This document shows, piece by piece, positions 17,767-25,462 of a stretch of DNA of 64,000 bases; within the stretch, counting starts at the first letter, position 1, and every line of letters starts with the position of its first letter. The stretch spans positions 4,992 to 68,991 of the forward strand of contig NZ_JADPFO010000002.1 of NCBI RefSeq assembly GCF_015668515.1, in the 5' to 3' direction. Origin of the DNA: Paraclostridium tenue. GTDB taxonomy: Bacteria; Bacillota; Clostridia; Peptostreptococcales; Peptostreptococcaceae. A model generated the notes under the pieces. The model had not been told where the DNA came from, searched no databases, and saw only the letters and a program-made list of their open reading frames with translations. A program made the translations under genes and the position numbers.

Positions 17767-18738
17767 CTAATAATTAGGTTTATTGTATATAATATCTTCA
17801 AATATAAAATCGTTAAGTATAGGTAGATTTTTATCAGAATCAAATTGAAGAACCCATCCATTTTTACCTACGATTCCACCTTTACTATATTGTTCGACAG
17901 GAAACTCTAATTGCTTTATATTAAAATTTCCTATATTAAGGACTGTTGCACCAAGTTTGATTATTTCACCAGGTTTCATGTTTGTTTTAATATACGGTAA
18001 AATAGTATCTACTAATTCAGGATATTTAGTTATTGGTAGATTTTTCAAACTAGTTGTTAATGCTTGCATAATTTGACGTTGACGATGATCTCTATTCATT
18101 GCAGAATCATTATATCTTATACGAGCATACGCAAGAGTTTGGTATCCATTTAGTTTTTGATATCCAGGAGAAGTAATAAACTCAAGAGAACCTTTTTTAG
18201 GATTTGTATTAAGATCATAACATTCTTGAGTGTATTTTTTTAATTCATTAAGCTCACTTTTCTGAACATCTATATTAACACCACCAAGAGCATCAACTAT
18301 ATCCATAAATGAGAAGAAATTAACTATTGCATAGTTTTGTAAATCAATTTTGAAATTATTTTCAATAGTTTCGACTAAAAGCTTTATACCTCCATATGCA
18401 TATGCATGTGTTAATTTTTGCATACCATGACCTGGTATGTCTACATATGTATCTCTTGCTAAAGATGTAAGTTTTAAACTTTTGTGTTTATTATCTACAG
18501 TAAGTATCATCATTGAATCTGATCTAGATCTTTCATGCATATTTCTAGCATCTATACCTACTAATAATATATTAGTTATTCCTTTTTCTACTTTATAGTT
18601 TGTTTTATTAAGTAGCTTTGTATCTGCATTATCATCATATACAGTGTTTAATTTAAAATATACATAACCAAATGCACCTGCAGGTATTAGTATAACTAAT
18701 AGTATTAGCGCAATAACGAATTTTTTTAAATTCGACAA
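17767..18738 (-). CDS. LytR-CpsA-Psr (LCP) family glycopolymer-peptidoglycan ligase
   Basis: 323 residues from a TTG start. One N-terminal membrane helix (about 5-25) is followed by the extracellular LCP domain, with LVGIDAR, RSDSMMILTVD, SLARDTYVDIPG, NFFSFMDIVDALGGV and AYARIRYNDSAMNRDHRQRQ. LCP enzymes move finished polymers from undecaprenyl pyrophosphate to peptidoglycan, so this is the likely attachment enzyme for the neighbouring polymer. TTG 18738 is preferred: GAAGGGA lies just upstream, whereas the in-frame GTG at 18774 has no ribosome site. It is transcribed opposite to the polymer operon. Confidence 0.92.
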   Translation of the reverse strand: MSNLKKFVIALILLVILIPAGAFGYVYFKLNTVYDDNADTKLLNKTNYKVEKGITNILLVGIDARNMHERSRSDSMMILTVDNKHKSLKLTSLARDTYVDIPGHGMQKLTHAYAYGGIKLLVETIENNFKIDLQNYAIVNFFSFMDIVDALGGVNIDVQKSELNELKKYTQECYDLNTNPKKGSLEFITSPGYQKLNGYQTLAYARIRYNDSAMNRDHRQRQIMQALTTSLKNLPITKYPELVDTILPYIKTNMKPGEIIKLGATVLNIGNFNIKQLEFPVEQYSKGGIVGKNGWVLQFDSDKNLPILNDFIFEDIIYNKPNY

Positions 18739-18837
18739 AAAAATCCCTTCTTTCTTATTATTTTTAACGTACACTTAATTATATTAAACTATAAACATAT
18801 ATTCAATACTATAAAGATTACAAAATATATAACAAAA

Positions 18838-18864
18838 TTGACACAAATTACATACATAATAATA
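18838..18864 (+). promoter_or_regulatory. Probable sigma-A promoter for the DUF3298-like gene
   Basis: A perfect TTGACA (18838-18843) is followed by a TAATAT/AATATA region 15-17 bases later. The start codon at 18891 is about 25 bases downstream with AGGAGGT between. The exact -10 is unclear because the stretch is all A/T. Confidence 0.5.
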
Positions 18865-18890
18865 TATAAGTAAAAACAGGAGGTATTCTA

Positions 18891-19475
18891 ATGGTAGATA
18901 TAAAAACTATATATATCGATATAGAAGATGAGAGTTTAAATTGTATAATAGAATATCCTGTGATAATTTCATCTGAAGATAATATATTTATAAAAAACAT
19001 AAATAAAAAAATTTATGAAGATATAAATATATTTAAAGACATATCAAAAGAAGAAGTAGTATATTCTAATGAAAAATCAACTATATTTATAGACTACGAA
19101 ACTCATTTAAATAAAAATAATATAATAAGCATATCCATAGTATTTTCGGAAATATACAAAAATAATCATATAATTAATTATATAAACACATATAATTATG
19201 ATCTTAAAAATGAAAAAAAAATATTAATAGAAGATATTTTCAATAAAAAATGTAACTATGAAAAACTTATAAAAAGCAGTATAAAAAATCAAATAAAAGA
19301 ATTGCCCCAATATATAACTTGTGACCTATCTTTTTATATAACTTCAAAATATATATCTATAAACTTTTCATCTTATGAAATATTAAATTCTAATGAAATA
19401 ACAAATGTAAAATTATACTTTGGAGAAATAAAAGAATTTCTAAGTGAGTATACAAGAAAATATTTAGTGGGGTGA
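18891..19475 (+). CDS. DUF3298/RsiV-like domain protein, no signal peptide
   Basis: 194 residues. The C-terminal half (ILIEDIFNKKCNYEKLIKSS, then FYITSKYISINFSSYEI) resembles DUF3298, the domain of anti-sigma factor RsiV and of PdaC-type proteins. The N-terminal half (CIIEYPVIISSED) resembles the DUF4163 part that usually precedes it. Unlike most relatives it has no signal peptide or membrane helix, so it looks cytoplasmic. It is followed after 4 bases by an Amidase_6 gene, so the two probably work together. Function unknown; the family call is by eye. Confidence 0.7.
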   Translation: MVDIKTIYIDIEDESLNCIIEYPVIISSEDNIFIKNINKKIYEDINIFKDISKEEVVYSNEKSTIFIDYETHLNKNNIISISIVFSEIYKNNHIINYINTYNYDLKNEKKILIEDIFNKKCNYEKLIKSSIKNQIKELPQYITCDLSFYITSKYISINFSSYEILNSNEITNVKLYFGEIKEFLSEYTRKYLVG

Positions 19476-19479
19476 CTTA

Positions 19480-20001
19480 ATGAAAGAACTTAAAGAATAT
19501 AATAGAAAAGCAGCAGCAGAATATGCAAGAACATGGGCATTATACAGAAATCCTAAATATAAAGATTATGATCCATGGGGAGGAGACTGTACAAACTATA
19601 TATCTCAGTGTATACATGCAGGTAATATTCCCTTTGATAATCAAGGAAACGATGTTATGGGAAAATGGTATTGGTATAGTGATTCAAGTAGAACACCATC
19701 ATGGACAGCAGCAGATGCATTTGGAAGATATATTATAAAAAATAACAGTGAATTAACACAAAATTATGGAATATATGCAGAAGTTGTAGATTATAATCAA
19801 TTAGAAATTGGAGATTTAATACAGTTAGTATATCAGGGAAGAGCTTATCATACTATGATAGTTACACAGGTTATATTAGATGATAGAAATTACTTATTAG
19901 ATTACCTTATATGTCAACATACAGAAGATTTATTAGATTATCCCTTGAGTGAAAAAATAGGAGAGAGAAAATATATAAAAATATTTGGATACTATCAATA
20001 A
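19480..20001 (+). CDS. Putative amidase-domain protein (Amidase_6, NlpC/P60-like)
   Basis: 173 residues made of one Amidase_6 domain. The candidate catalytic Cys is in WGGDCTNYISQCIHAG (about residue 37), and a later His in AYHTMIVTQV fits the Cys-His pair of this superfamily. Relatives are mostly secreted or spore-associated wall hydrolases, but here there is no signal peptide. The ribosome site overlaps the stop of the preceding gene (4-base gap), so the pair is coupled. Substrate unknown. Confidence 0.8.
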   Translation: MKELKEYNRKAAAEYARTWALYRNPKYKDYDPWGGDCTNYISQCIHAGNIPFDNQGNDVMGKWYWYSDSSRTPSWTAADAFGRYIIKNNSELTQNYGIYAEVVDYNQLEIGDLIQLVYQGRAYHTMIVTQVILDDRNYLLDYLICQHTEDLLDYPLSEKIGERKYIKIFGYYQ

Positions 20002-20002
20002 A

Positions 20003-20036
20003 AAAAGATGAGTCTACTTTGGACTCATCTTTTTAA
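20003..20036 (+). terminator. Terminator after the Amidase_6 gene
   Basis: A 12-bp stem (AAAAGATGAGTC with GACTCATCTTTT), 6-7 base loop, ending in TTTTT. The 3' half of this gap carries the gene fragment at 20059-20391; 20392-20548 shows nothing recognisable. Confidence 0.8.
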
Positions 20037-20058
20037 ATGAACTTAAAAAAATAATGTT

Positions 20059-20391
20059 TCATGTATGCCCAAAATTTGATTCAACTTCAAATTTATTAAT
20101 AAAATCAGGTTCACATATTAATGGTCTACATATTGAGAAATGTTCAATATTAGTAGTATTTAGAGTTTCAGTTATCGAATCTACTGCTCTATTTCCACCA
20201 ACTAATAGAATAGGGAATTTAGCAGAAGAAGTTAATTCATTGGCGTAATCTTTAAAATATGATTTTCCTTTAAAATTTTTGAAATCCCTACTACTTATTT
20301 TAACAGAATCTTTTCCTAGTTTATCTAATTCTTTGATAACATGCTTACAATAATCAGATGTATCTCTATTTTCTTTTATAATATTGATCTG
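20059..20391 (-). pseudogene. C-terminal fragment of an old-yellow-enzyme (NADH:flavin oxidoreductase) gene
   Basis: On the minus strand an open frame runs to a TGA at 20061-20059 and reads through KGKSYFKDYANELTSS, FPILLVGGNRAVDS and IEHFSICRPLICEPDFIN. These match the last third of the OYE barrel, including the LVGG phosphate-binding strand and the RPLICEPD turn. There is an in-frame stop just upstream (near 20404), no start and no ribosome site. The FMN-binding N-terminal two thirds and the cysteine cluster expected after RPLI are missing. It is a relic, not a working enzyme. Confidence 0.75.
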
Positions 20392-20548
20392 AAAATTGAT
20401 TTATATTCAATAGCATATTTAGTAATTATAATCTTATATCGAAATTTAAAAGTTTTTCAAAAAAATATAAAGAAATTAATAATAATATACTGAATATTGT
20501 GTAAAAACTTATCTGATGGGAATAATCATATGGAAAGAGGTGATTATA

Positions 20549-21193
20549 ATGAGAATACCAAAACATGTAGGAATAATTCCAGATGGGAATAGGAGATGGG
20601 CACAATCTAAAGGCCTTACGAAAGAAAGAGGTTATGATAGTGGATTAGACCCAGGTCTTGAAGCTTATAGAGTTTGTAGAGATATAGGTGTAGAAGAAGT
20701 TACATTTTATGGATTCACTACAGATAATACTAAAAGACCATCATATCAGACTAAAGCATTTACTGATGCATGTGTAAATGCTGCTAAAATGTTAGTAGAT
20801 GAAGGGGCATCATTATTAGTAATAGGAAATACAAATTCGCCTATGTTTCCAGATGAGTTAAGACCATATACGCAAAGAATAGAGCCTAAAAAAGGTCAAA
20901 TAAAAGCAAACTTATTAGTAAATTATGGATGGCATTGGGATTTAAATACATTATCAACTGCTAAGGGCAATAATAAAAATAATATACATGAGTACATACA
21001 ATCTTTTGATGTTTCAAGGCTGGATTTAATAATAAGATGGGGTGGAAGAAGGAGATTAAGTGGATTTTTACCTGTACAATCTATATATGCAGATTTTTAT
21101 GTTTTAGATGAGTATTGGCCAGATTTTAAAAATAACCATATTCACGAGGCTATAGATTGGTACAATAAACAAGATATAACTTTAGGTGGATAA
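20549..21193 (+). CDS. Non-canonical undecaprenyl diphosphate synthase (cis-prenyltransferase)
   Basis: 214 residues. It has the catalytic PDGNRRWAQSKGL motif (Asp kept, but the usual GNGRWA is GNRRWA), FYGFTTDNTKRP and the C-terminal RWGGRRRLSGFLPVQSIYADF. The family builds long-chain polyprenyl diphosphates from IPP. It is a little shorter than housekeeping UppS and lies outside a frr-cdsA-dxr context, so it is probably a second copy making lipid carrier for the wall polymers nearby. ATG 20549 has AGAGGTG upstream; the in-frame ATG-like start at 20516 has none. Confidence 0.85.
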   Translation: MRIPKHVGIIPDGNRRWAQSKGLTKERGYDSGLDPGLEAYRVCRDIGVEEVTFYGFTTDNTKRPSYQTKAFTDACVNAAKMLVDEGASLLVIGNTNSPMFPDELRPYTQRIEPKKGQIKANLLVNYGWHWDLNTLSTAKGNNKNNIHEYIQSFDVSRLDLIIRWGGRRRLSGFLPVQSIYADFYVLDEYWPDFKNNHIHEAIDWYNKQDITLGG

Positions 21194-21265
21194 TACTAGA
21201 AATATTGAAAATATAGTAAAAAAATGCTAGAATTAAGCTGGATTATAGTTTAGAAGGGTGAATAT

Positions 21266-22048
21266 ATGTCTAAGAAAAGAAAAATTATAAAAAAAAGAAG
21301 AATAAAAAAATCTAGATTATTTATTTTAGCACTTTTAGTATTAATAGGTATATTTTCAATATCATTTTTAGTTAAAAATGTATTTGGTAATGCAAAAGAC
21401 AATAAGGTTGATGATAAGAATAATGTAAAAGATAAAACTCAGCAAAATATTGAAATTGAGCATTTGAGTTTAGAAAATGAAAAATCAAATAAAAAAATTA
21501 AAATACTAATAGATCCAGGACATGGAGGCAGTGATACTGGCTCAAAAGGTTTTAGTGGAAGCTTAGAAAAAGATATCTCATTAGAAATAGCTAAAAAAGT
21601 AGCTGGAGTACTATCTCAACAAAAAGATTTAGAAGTTATTTTAACTAGAAGTGAAGATACAAATGTATCACTAGAAGAAAGAACTGACATGGCAAATTCA
21701 CAGAATATAGACTTAGTAGTTTCTATACATCAAAATGCGCAAAATGGTGCAAGTTCAGCTAATGGAACTGAAACTTACTATCCTCAAAATGGAATTAATG
21801 ATTCTGATAAATTAGCAAAATCAATACAAGATACAATATGTTTATATTTAAATACAAAAAATAGGGGTATATACCCTTCAAATGTTGGAATATTAAAAAG
21901 TACAGATATGCCAACAGCATTAGTCGAAGTTGGATTCTTAACTAATGAAAAAGATGAAAAAAATTTAAAAAGTCAAAGTTATCAAAATAAAATGGCAGAG
22001 GGTATAGCACAAGGAATTTTAAGTTATATAGACTCTAAACATAAATAG
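21266..22048 (+). CDS. CwlD-like N-acetylmuramoyl-L-alanine amidase, membrane-anchored
   Basis: 260 residues. A very basic start (SKKRKIIKKRRIKKSR) and one membrane helix at about 18-38 lead through a charged linker to an Amidase_3 domain (about 72-258). Its zinc and catalytic residues are in ILIDPGHGGSDTGSKG, SLEKDISLE, VSIHQNAQNG and ALVEVGFLTNEKD. It cleaves MurNAc-L-Ala bonds. Domain order resembles CwlD, which makes muramic lactam in spore cortex, but a general autolysin is possible. It has no wall-binding repeats, unlike the amidase at 518. Confidence 0.88.
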   Translation: MSKKRKIIKKRRIKKSRLFILALLVLIGIFSISFLVKNVFGNAKDNKVDDKNNVKDKTQQNIEIEHLSLENEKSNKKIKILIDPGHGGSDTGSKGFSGSLEKDISLEIAKKVAGVLSQQKDLEVILTRSEDTNVSLEERTDMANSQNIDLVVSIHQNAQNGASSANGTETYYPQNGINDSDKLAKSIQDTICLYLNTKNRGIYPSNVGILKSTDMPTALVEVGFLTNEKDEKNLKSQSYQNKMAEGIAQGILSYIDSKHK

Positions 22049-22051
22049 GAA

Positions 22052-22088
22052 AAAGGAAGTATATAAATCTTATATACTTTCTTTTTTT
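22052..22088 (+). terminator. Terminator after the CwlD-like amidase
   Basis: A stem of about 14 bp (AAAGGAAGTATATA with TATATACTTTCTTT) with a short loop ends in seven T. It begins 4 bases after the stop. Confidence 0.8.
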
Positions 22089-22147
22089 AGTTTTACATAT
22101 AAATTATATTAATAGATTTAGTATAAAGTGAAGCTAGGAGGAAATTT

Positions 22148-23056
22148 ATGTTTGAAGGAATTAATAGTTTTAATATAATGACTTTTGATGGAGGTGGAGT
22201 AAGAGGTGCATTAAGCATATCGTTATTAAATAGATTAAAAGACCATTACCCAACACTTATTGAAAAAACTAGTTTAATGGGAGGGACATCTACAGGAAGT
22301 TTTATTGCTATAGGTCTTGCACACGGATTATCTCCTATGGAAATAATGAATATATACACAGGAGAGGGGTTAGAGTATATATTTTCAAAATCTTATCCGG
22401 AAATTATAAGGAGTAAATATAATAATAAGAAGCTAAAAGAAGTATTGGAAAACATATTTCCTAAAGATTTAACTTTAAAAGATTTATCAAAATTTGTTGT
22501 TATACCCACATTTTATTTAGGCGATAAAAAAAATAACTGGGAACCTATATTTTATAGCAATATACCTGGATCAAGCACAGCAAATAGTAAAGTAATTGAT
22601 GTTATGCTATCTAGTAGTGCAGCACCTATATATTTTCCTATTTATAAAAATCATATAGATGGAGGTATTATTGCAAATGATCCAAGTTTAGCATGTTTAG
22701 TACATGCATTAGATGATGGATTAGCAAGAGAGTTAAAAAATATAAAGTTATTATCTATAGGTACAGGATATACTTATAACTACTTAGATGTTGGTAATCC
22801 AAATTGGGGAGCTATTGACTGGATATTAAACAAAAATCCATCACACCCAATAGTGGCACTAGTATTAGAAGGCAATTCTAAATTTAGCCAATCATGTACT
22901 AGTAAGTTATTAGATGAGAATTACATAAGACTTAATCCTAAAATAGATATAAAAATAGGTTTAGATGATTACAAATCAATAGATAAATTATTAGACATAG
23001 GTGAAAGTTGTGATATAGAGAGTATTTTAAGTTGGATTGGTGAAAAGTGGAGATAA
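22148..23056 (+). CDS. Patatin-like phospholipase (first copy)
   Basis: 302 residues. The oxyanion loop is FDGGGVRGALSISLL, the nucleophile elbow is GGTSTGSFIA (Ser at about 48) and the catalytic Asp is in HIDGGIIANDP, a full Ser-Asp dyad. It probably hydrolyses acyl lipids. There is no signal peptide, so it should act on the inner face of the membrane or in the cytosol. It lies directly upstream of the CamA-type methyltransferase with 68 bases between. A second, unrelated-length patatin lies at 25463. Confidence 0.92.
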   Translation: MFEGINSFNIMTFDGGGVRGALSISLLNRLKDHYPTLIEKTSLMGGTSTGSFIAIGLAHGLSPMEIMNIYTGEGLEYIFSKSYPEIIRSKYNNKKLKEVLENIFPKDLTLKDLSKFVVIPTFYLGDKKNNWEPIFYSNIPGSSTANSKVIDVMLSSSAAPIYFPIYKNHIDGGIIANDPSLACLVHALDDGLARELKNIKLLSIGTGYTYNYLDVGNPNWGAIDWILNKNPSHPIVALVLEGNSKFSQSCTSKLLDENYIRLNPKIDIKIGLDDYKSIDKLLDIGESCDIESILSWIGEKWR

Positions 23057-23124
23057 TATAGATTATATTAAGTAATATTTGATATAATTAAACTTATGAA
23101 AAGGTATTCATTAGGGGGATTAGT

Positions 23125-24858
23125 ATGGAGATTTCGAGTAATAATTATTATTTATCTAGTTTATATGAAAATAGTTTAACAGAAGAAAATAAAAAATCTT
23201 TAGGCATTTATTACACACCAAAATATATTATAGATTATATAGTTAAAAAAACTTTATATAATCATGATTTTATGAAAAATCCGTATCCTAAAATTTTAGA
23301 TCTGTCATGTGGATGTGGTAATTTTTTACTAGAGGTATATGATATTTTATATGAAATCTTTGAAAGTTATAAATATGAATTGAAAATTGAAGATATTCAT
23401 AATCATATAGTTAGCAATTGTATATACGGAATAGATATAGATTCAAATGCAATAAAAGTATTAAAATATTCATTAATTAATAAAAGTCCAGAAGAAAATA
23501 TAGATAAATTTAATATATATTGCTTTGATAGTTTAAATAGTGAAGGAATAGATATAAATATAAAAAAATTATTTTGGGATAGTAAATTTGATTATATAAT
23601 AGGAAATCCTCCTTATATAGGACATAAAAATCTTAATAAAAATTATAAAAAGTGGTTATTAAAAGAGTATTCACAAGTATATAGAGATAAATCTGATATT
23701 TATTTTTGTTTTTACAAAAGAATAATTGATTTATTAAAAGAAGATGGTATTGCAAGTATAATAACACCTAGATATTTTATAGAGAGTCAAAGTGGAAATC
23801 TATTAAGAAAATATATTTTAAAAAATGTAAGTATAGAAGAAATAATAGATTTTAATGGAGTAAATGTTTTTAAAAGTGCCAGCATAGCAAGTTGTATATT
23901 TACTATGAGAAAAGGAATAAATGAAAACAACACAGTAGATATTTATAGATTAAATAACTACAGTATAGATTTTGATTTTATAGAAGATATTAATATTGAA
24001 CTTAAAAATGAAGATGAATTTGAAAAAATAAATTTAAATCAAAGAGATATGAAAGATGATTGGATTATAGATAAAAAAGAAAATGTTTATTTGTATAATA
24101 AAATAGAAAACTATTGTAATTATAAATTAAAAGATATATGTGTAAGTTTTCAAGGGATTATAACTGGATGTGATAAAGCTTTCGTTATAGATAATGAATA
24201 TGAAGAAAATTTTTGTATAGAAAAAAATATTTTGAAAAATTGGATTAAGAGTAAAAATATACAAAAATATTTTATAGAAAAAAATTCCTTAAAACTTATT
24301 TATAGTGATGATATAGATGATTGTCAAAAATACTCAAACTCTATAAAGTATATAAAAAATTATAAACAAAAATTAGAAAATAGAAGAGAATGTAAAAAAA
24401 ATATTAGAACATGGTATCAATTACAATGGGGAAGAGATAAGAAGATATTTGAAAGAAAAAAAATAATGTATCCTTATAAATCAAAAGAAAATAGATTTGC
24501 TATTGATGATAAAAGTAGATTTTGTAGTGCAGATGTATATTCTTTTTATATAAAAGATGAATATATAAAAGATTTTTCATATGAATATATAGCTGCTTTA
24601 TTAAATTCAAGTGTATATGATACTTATTTTAAAACTTTTGGAAAAAAGATGGGTAAAAATTTGTATGACTATTACCCTAATAAGGTAATGCAAATAGGTA
24701 TTTTTAAGGATCACAATTATAAATCAATAGAAAATTTATCAAAAAAAATTATAAATATATTAGAAAGTGATAATAAATCGAATAAAGAAGTAATTATTTT
24801 ACAAGACGAAATAAATGAATTAATAAAAGATTCTTTAAATATAAATTCACTATTATAG
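23125..24858 (+). CDS. camA: CamA-type orphan DNA adenine N6-methyltransferase
   Basis: 577 residues, the same length as C. difficile CamA and similar along the whole chain as I remember it: LGIYYTPKYIIDYIVKKTL, the SAM loop LDLSCGCGNFLLEVYD (Asp 59), the catalytic GNPPYIGHK (NPPY at 161-164), SDIYFCFYKRIIDLL, VSFQGIITGCDKAF and ERKKIMYPYKS. CamA methylates the last A of CAAAAA and affects sporulation and gut colonisation in C. difficile. The C-terminal third is the target-recognition domain. No restriction enzyme or specificity gene is nearby, so it is an orphan. The recognised site in this species is inferred. Confidence 0.9.
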   Translation: MEISSNNYYLSSLYENSLTEENKKSLGIYYTPKYIIDYIVKKTLYNHDFMKNPYPKILDLSCGCGNFLLEVYDILYEIFESYKYELKIEDIHNHIVSNCIYGIDIDSNAIKVLKYSLINKSPEENIDKFNIYCFDSLNSEGIDINIKKLFWDSKFDYIIGNPPYIGHKNLNKNYKKWLLKEYSQVYRDKSDIYFCFYKRIIDLLKEDGIASIITPRYFIESQSGNLLRKYILKNVSIEEIIDFNGVNVFKSASIASCIFTMRKGINENNTVDIYRLNNYSIDFDFIEDINIELKNEDEFEKINLNQRDMKDDWIIDKKENVYLYNKIENYCNYKLKDICVSFQGIITGCDKAFVIDNEYEENFCIEKNILKNWIKSKNIQKYFIEKNSLKLIYSDDIDDCQKYSNSIKYIKNYKQKLENRRECKKNIRTWYQLQWGRDKKIFERKKIMYPYKSKENRFAIDDKSRFCSADVYSFYIKDEYIKDFSYEYIAALLNSSVYDTYFKTFGKKMGKNLYDYYPNKVMQIGIFKDHNYKSIENLSKKIINILESDNKSNKEVIILQDEINELIKDSLNINSLL

Positions 24859-24908
24859 AAAGATATTCATATATTCATATTAAAATAAGTTTAATAGGGG
24901 GATATTTT

Positions 24909-25253
24909 ATGATAGATTTCAAAGTTATAAATAGTGACAATAGTGTTAATATTAGTGTAAATGGGTACTTAAGTAGTAAAGATATAAAAGAGTTTGCAAA
25001 TGATTATAAACAAAAAATAAAAGGAATAAAAACATCTAAGTATAACTTAATTATAGAAACAGATATGTTTGAATGTGAGAAAATTTCTGAAATTAAAAAT
25101 ATTTGTATGATGTTTTATAAAACTGGTTATAAAAAGATATATTTAATAGATCCTAAAAATTATATAATGTCAAATATAAGACTAAGTTCTTTAGAAAAAA
25201 AGGTATTTTTAAACGCAGTAAAGATTGTTAATTCTAAATCGGATATAAAATAA
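24909..25253 (+). CDS. Small STAS-like protein of unknown function
   Basis: 114 residues, soluble and without Cys clusters or a signal peptide. The pattern NISVNGYLSSKDIKEFANDY, then KYNLIIETDMFEC and a helix-strand end (FYKTGYKKIYLID) is like a STAS/SpoIIAA fold. No phospho-acceptor Ser with the usual D-S-S-G motif is visible, so the assignment is weak. The ATG follows AGGGGGAT and comes 50 bases after the camA stop, so it may be co-transcribed with it. Confidence 0.7.
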   Translation: MIDFKVINSDNSVNISVNGYLSSKDIKEFANDYKQKIKGIKTSKYNLIIETDMFECEKISEIKNICMMFYKTGYKKIYLIDPKNYIMSNIRLSSLEKKVFLNAVKIVNSKSDIK

Positions 25254-25462
25254 TTTTAAACAAAACTATAAATTGAAAATATAAATATTTTTAATATTTT
25301 ATTTAAAATACTAAGGATTAATAGGATATGTAGAATAAGGTATAAAATTAAAATTTAATAAATATTATAAAAAAATATAATTTTTACTTGAAATACCATG
25401 AAACTTGTAATATATTTGTTTTGAGGAATATATATCTTTATAACTTAATTAAGGTGATATTT

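Noticed and set aside
20054-20248. 64-codon plus-strand ORF in the 20 kb gap
   Set aside because: It runs antisense to a recognisable old-yellow-enzyme fragment on the minus strand and has no ribosome site.
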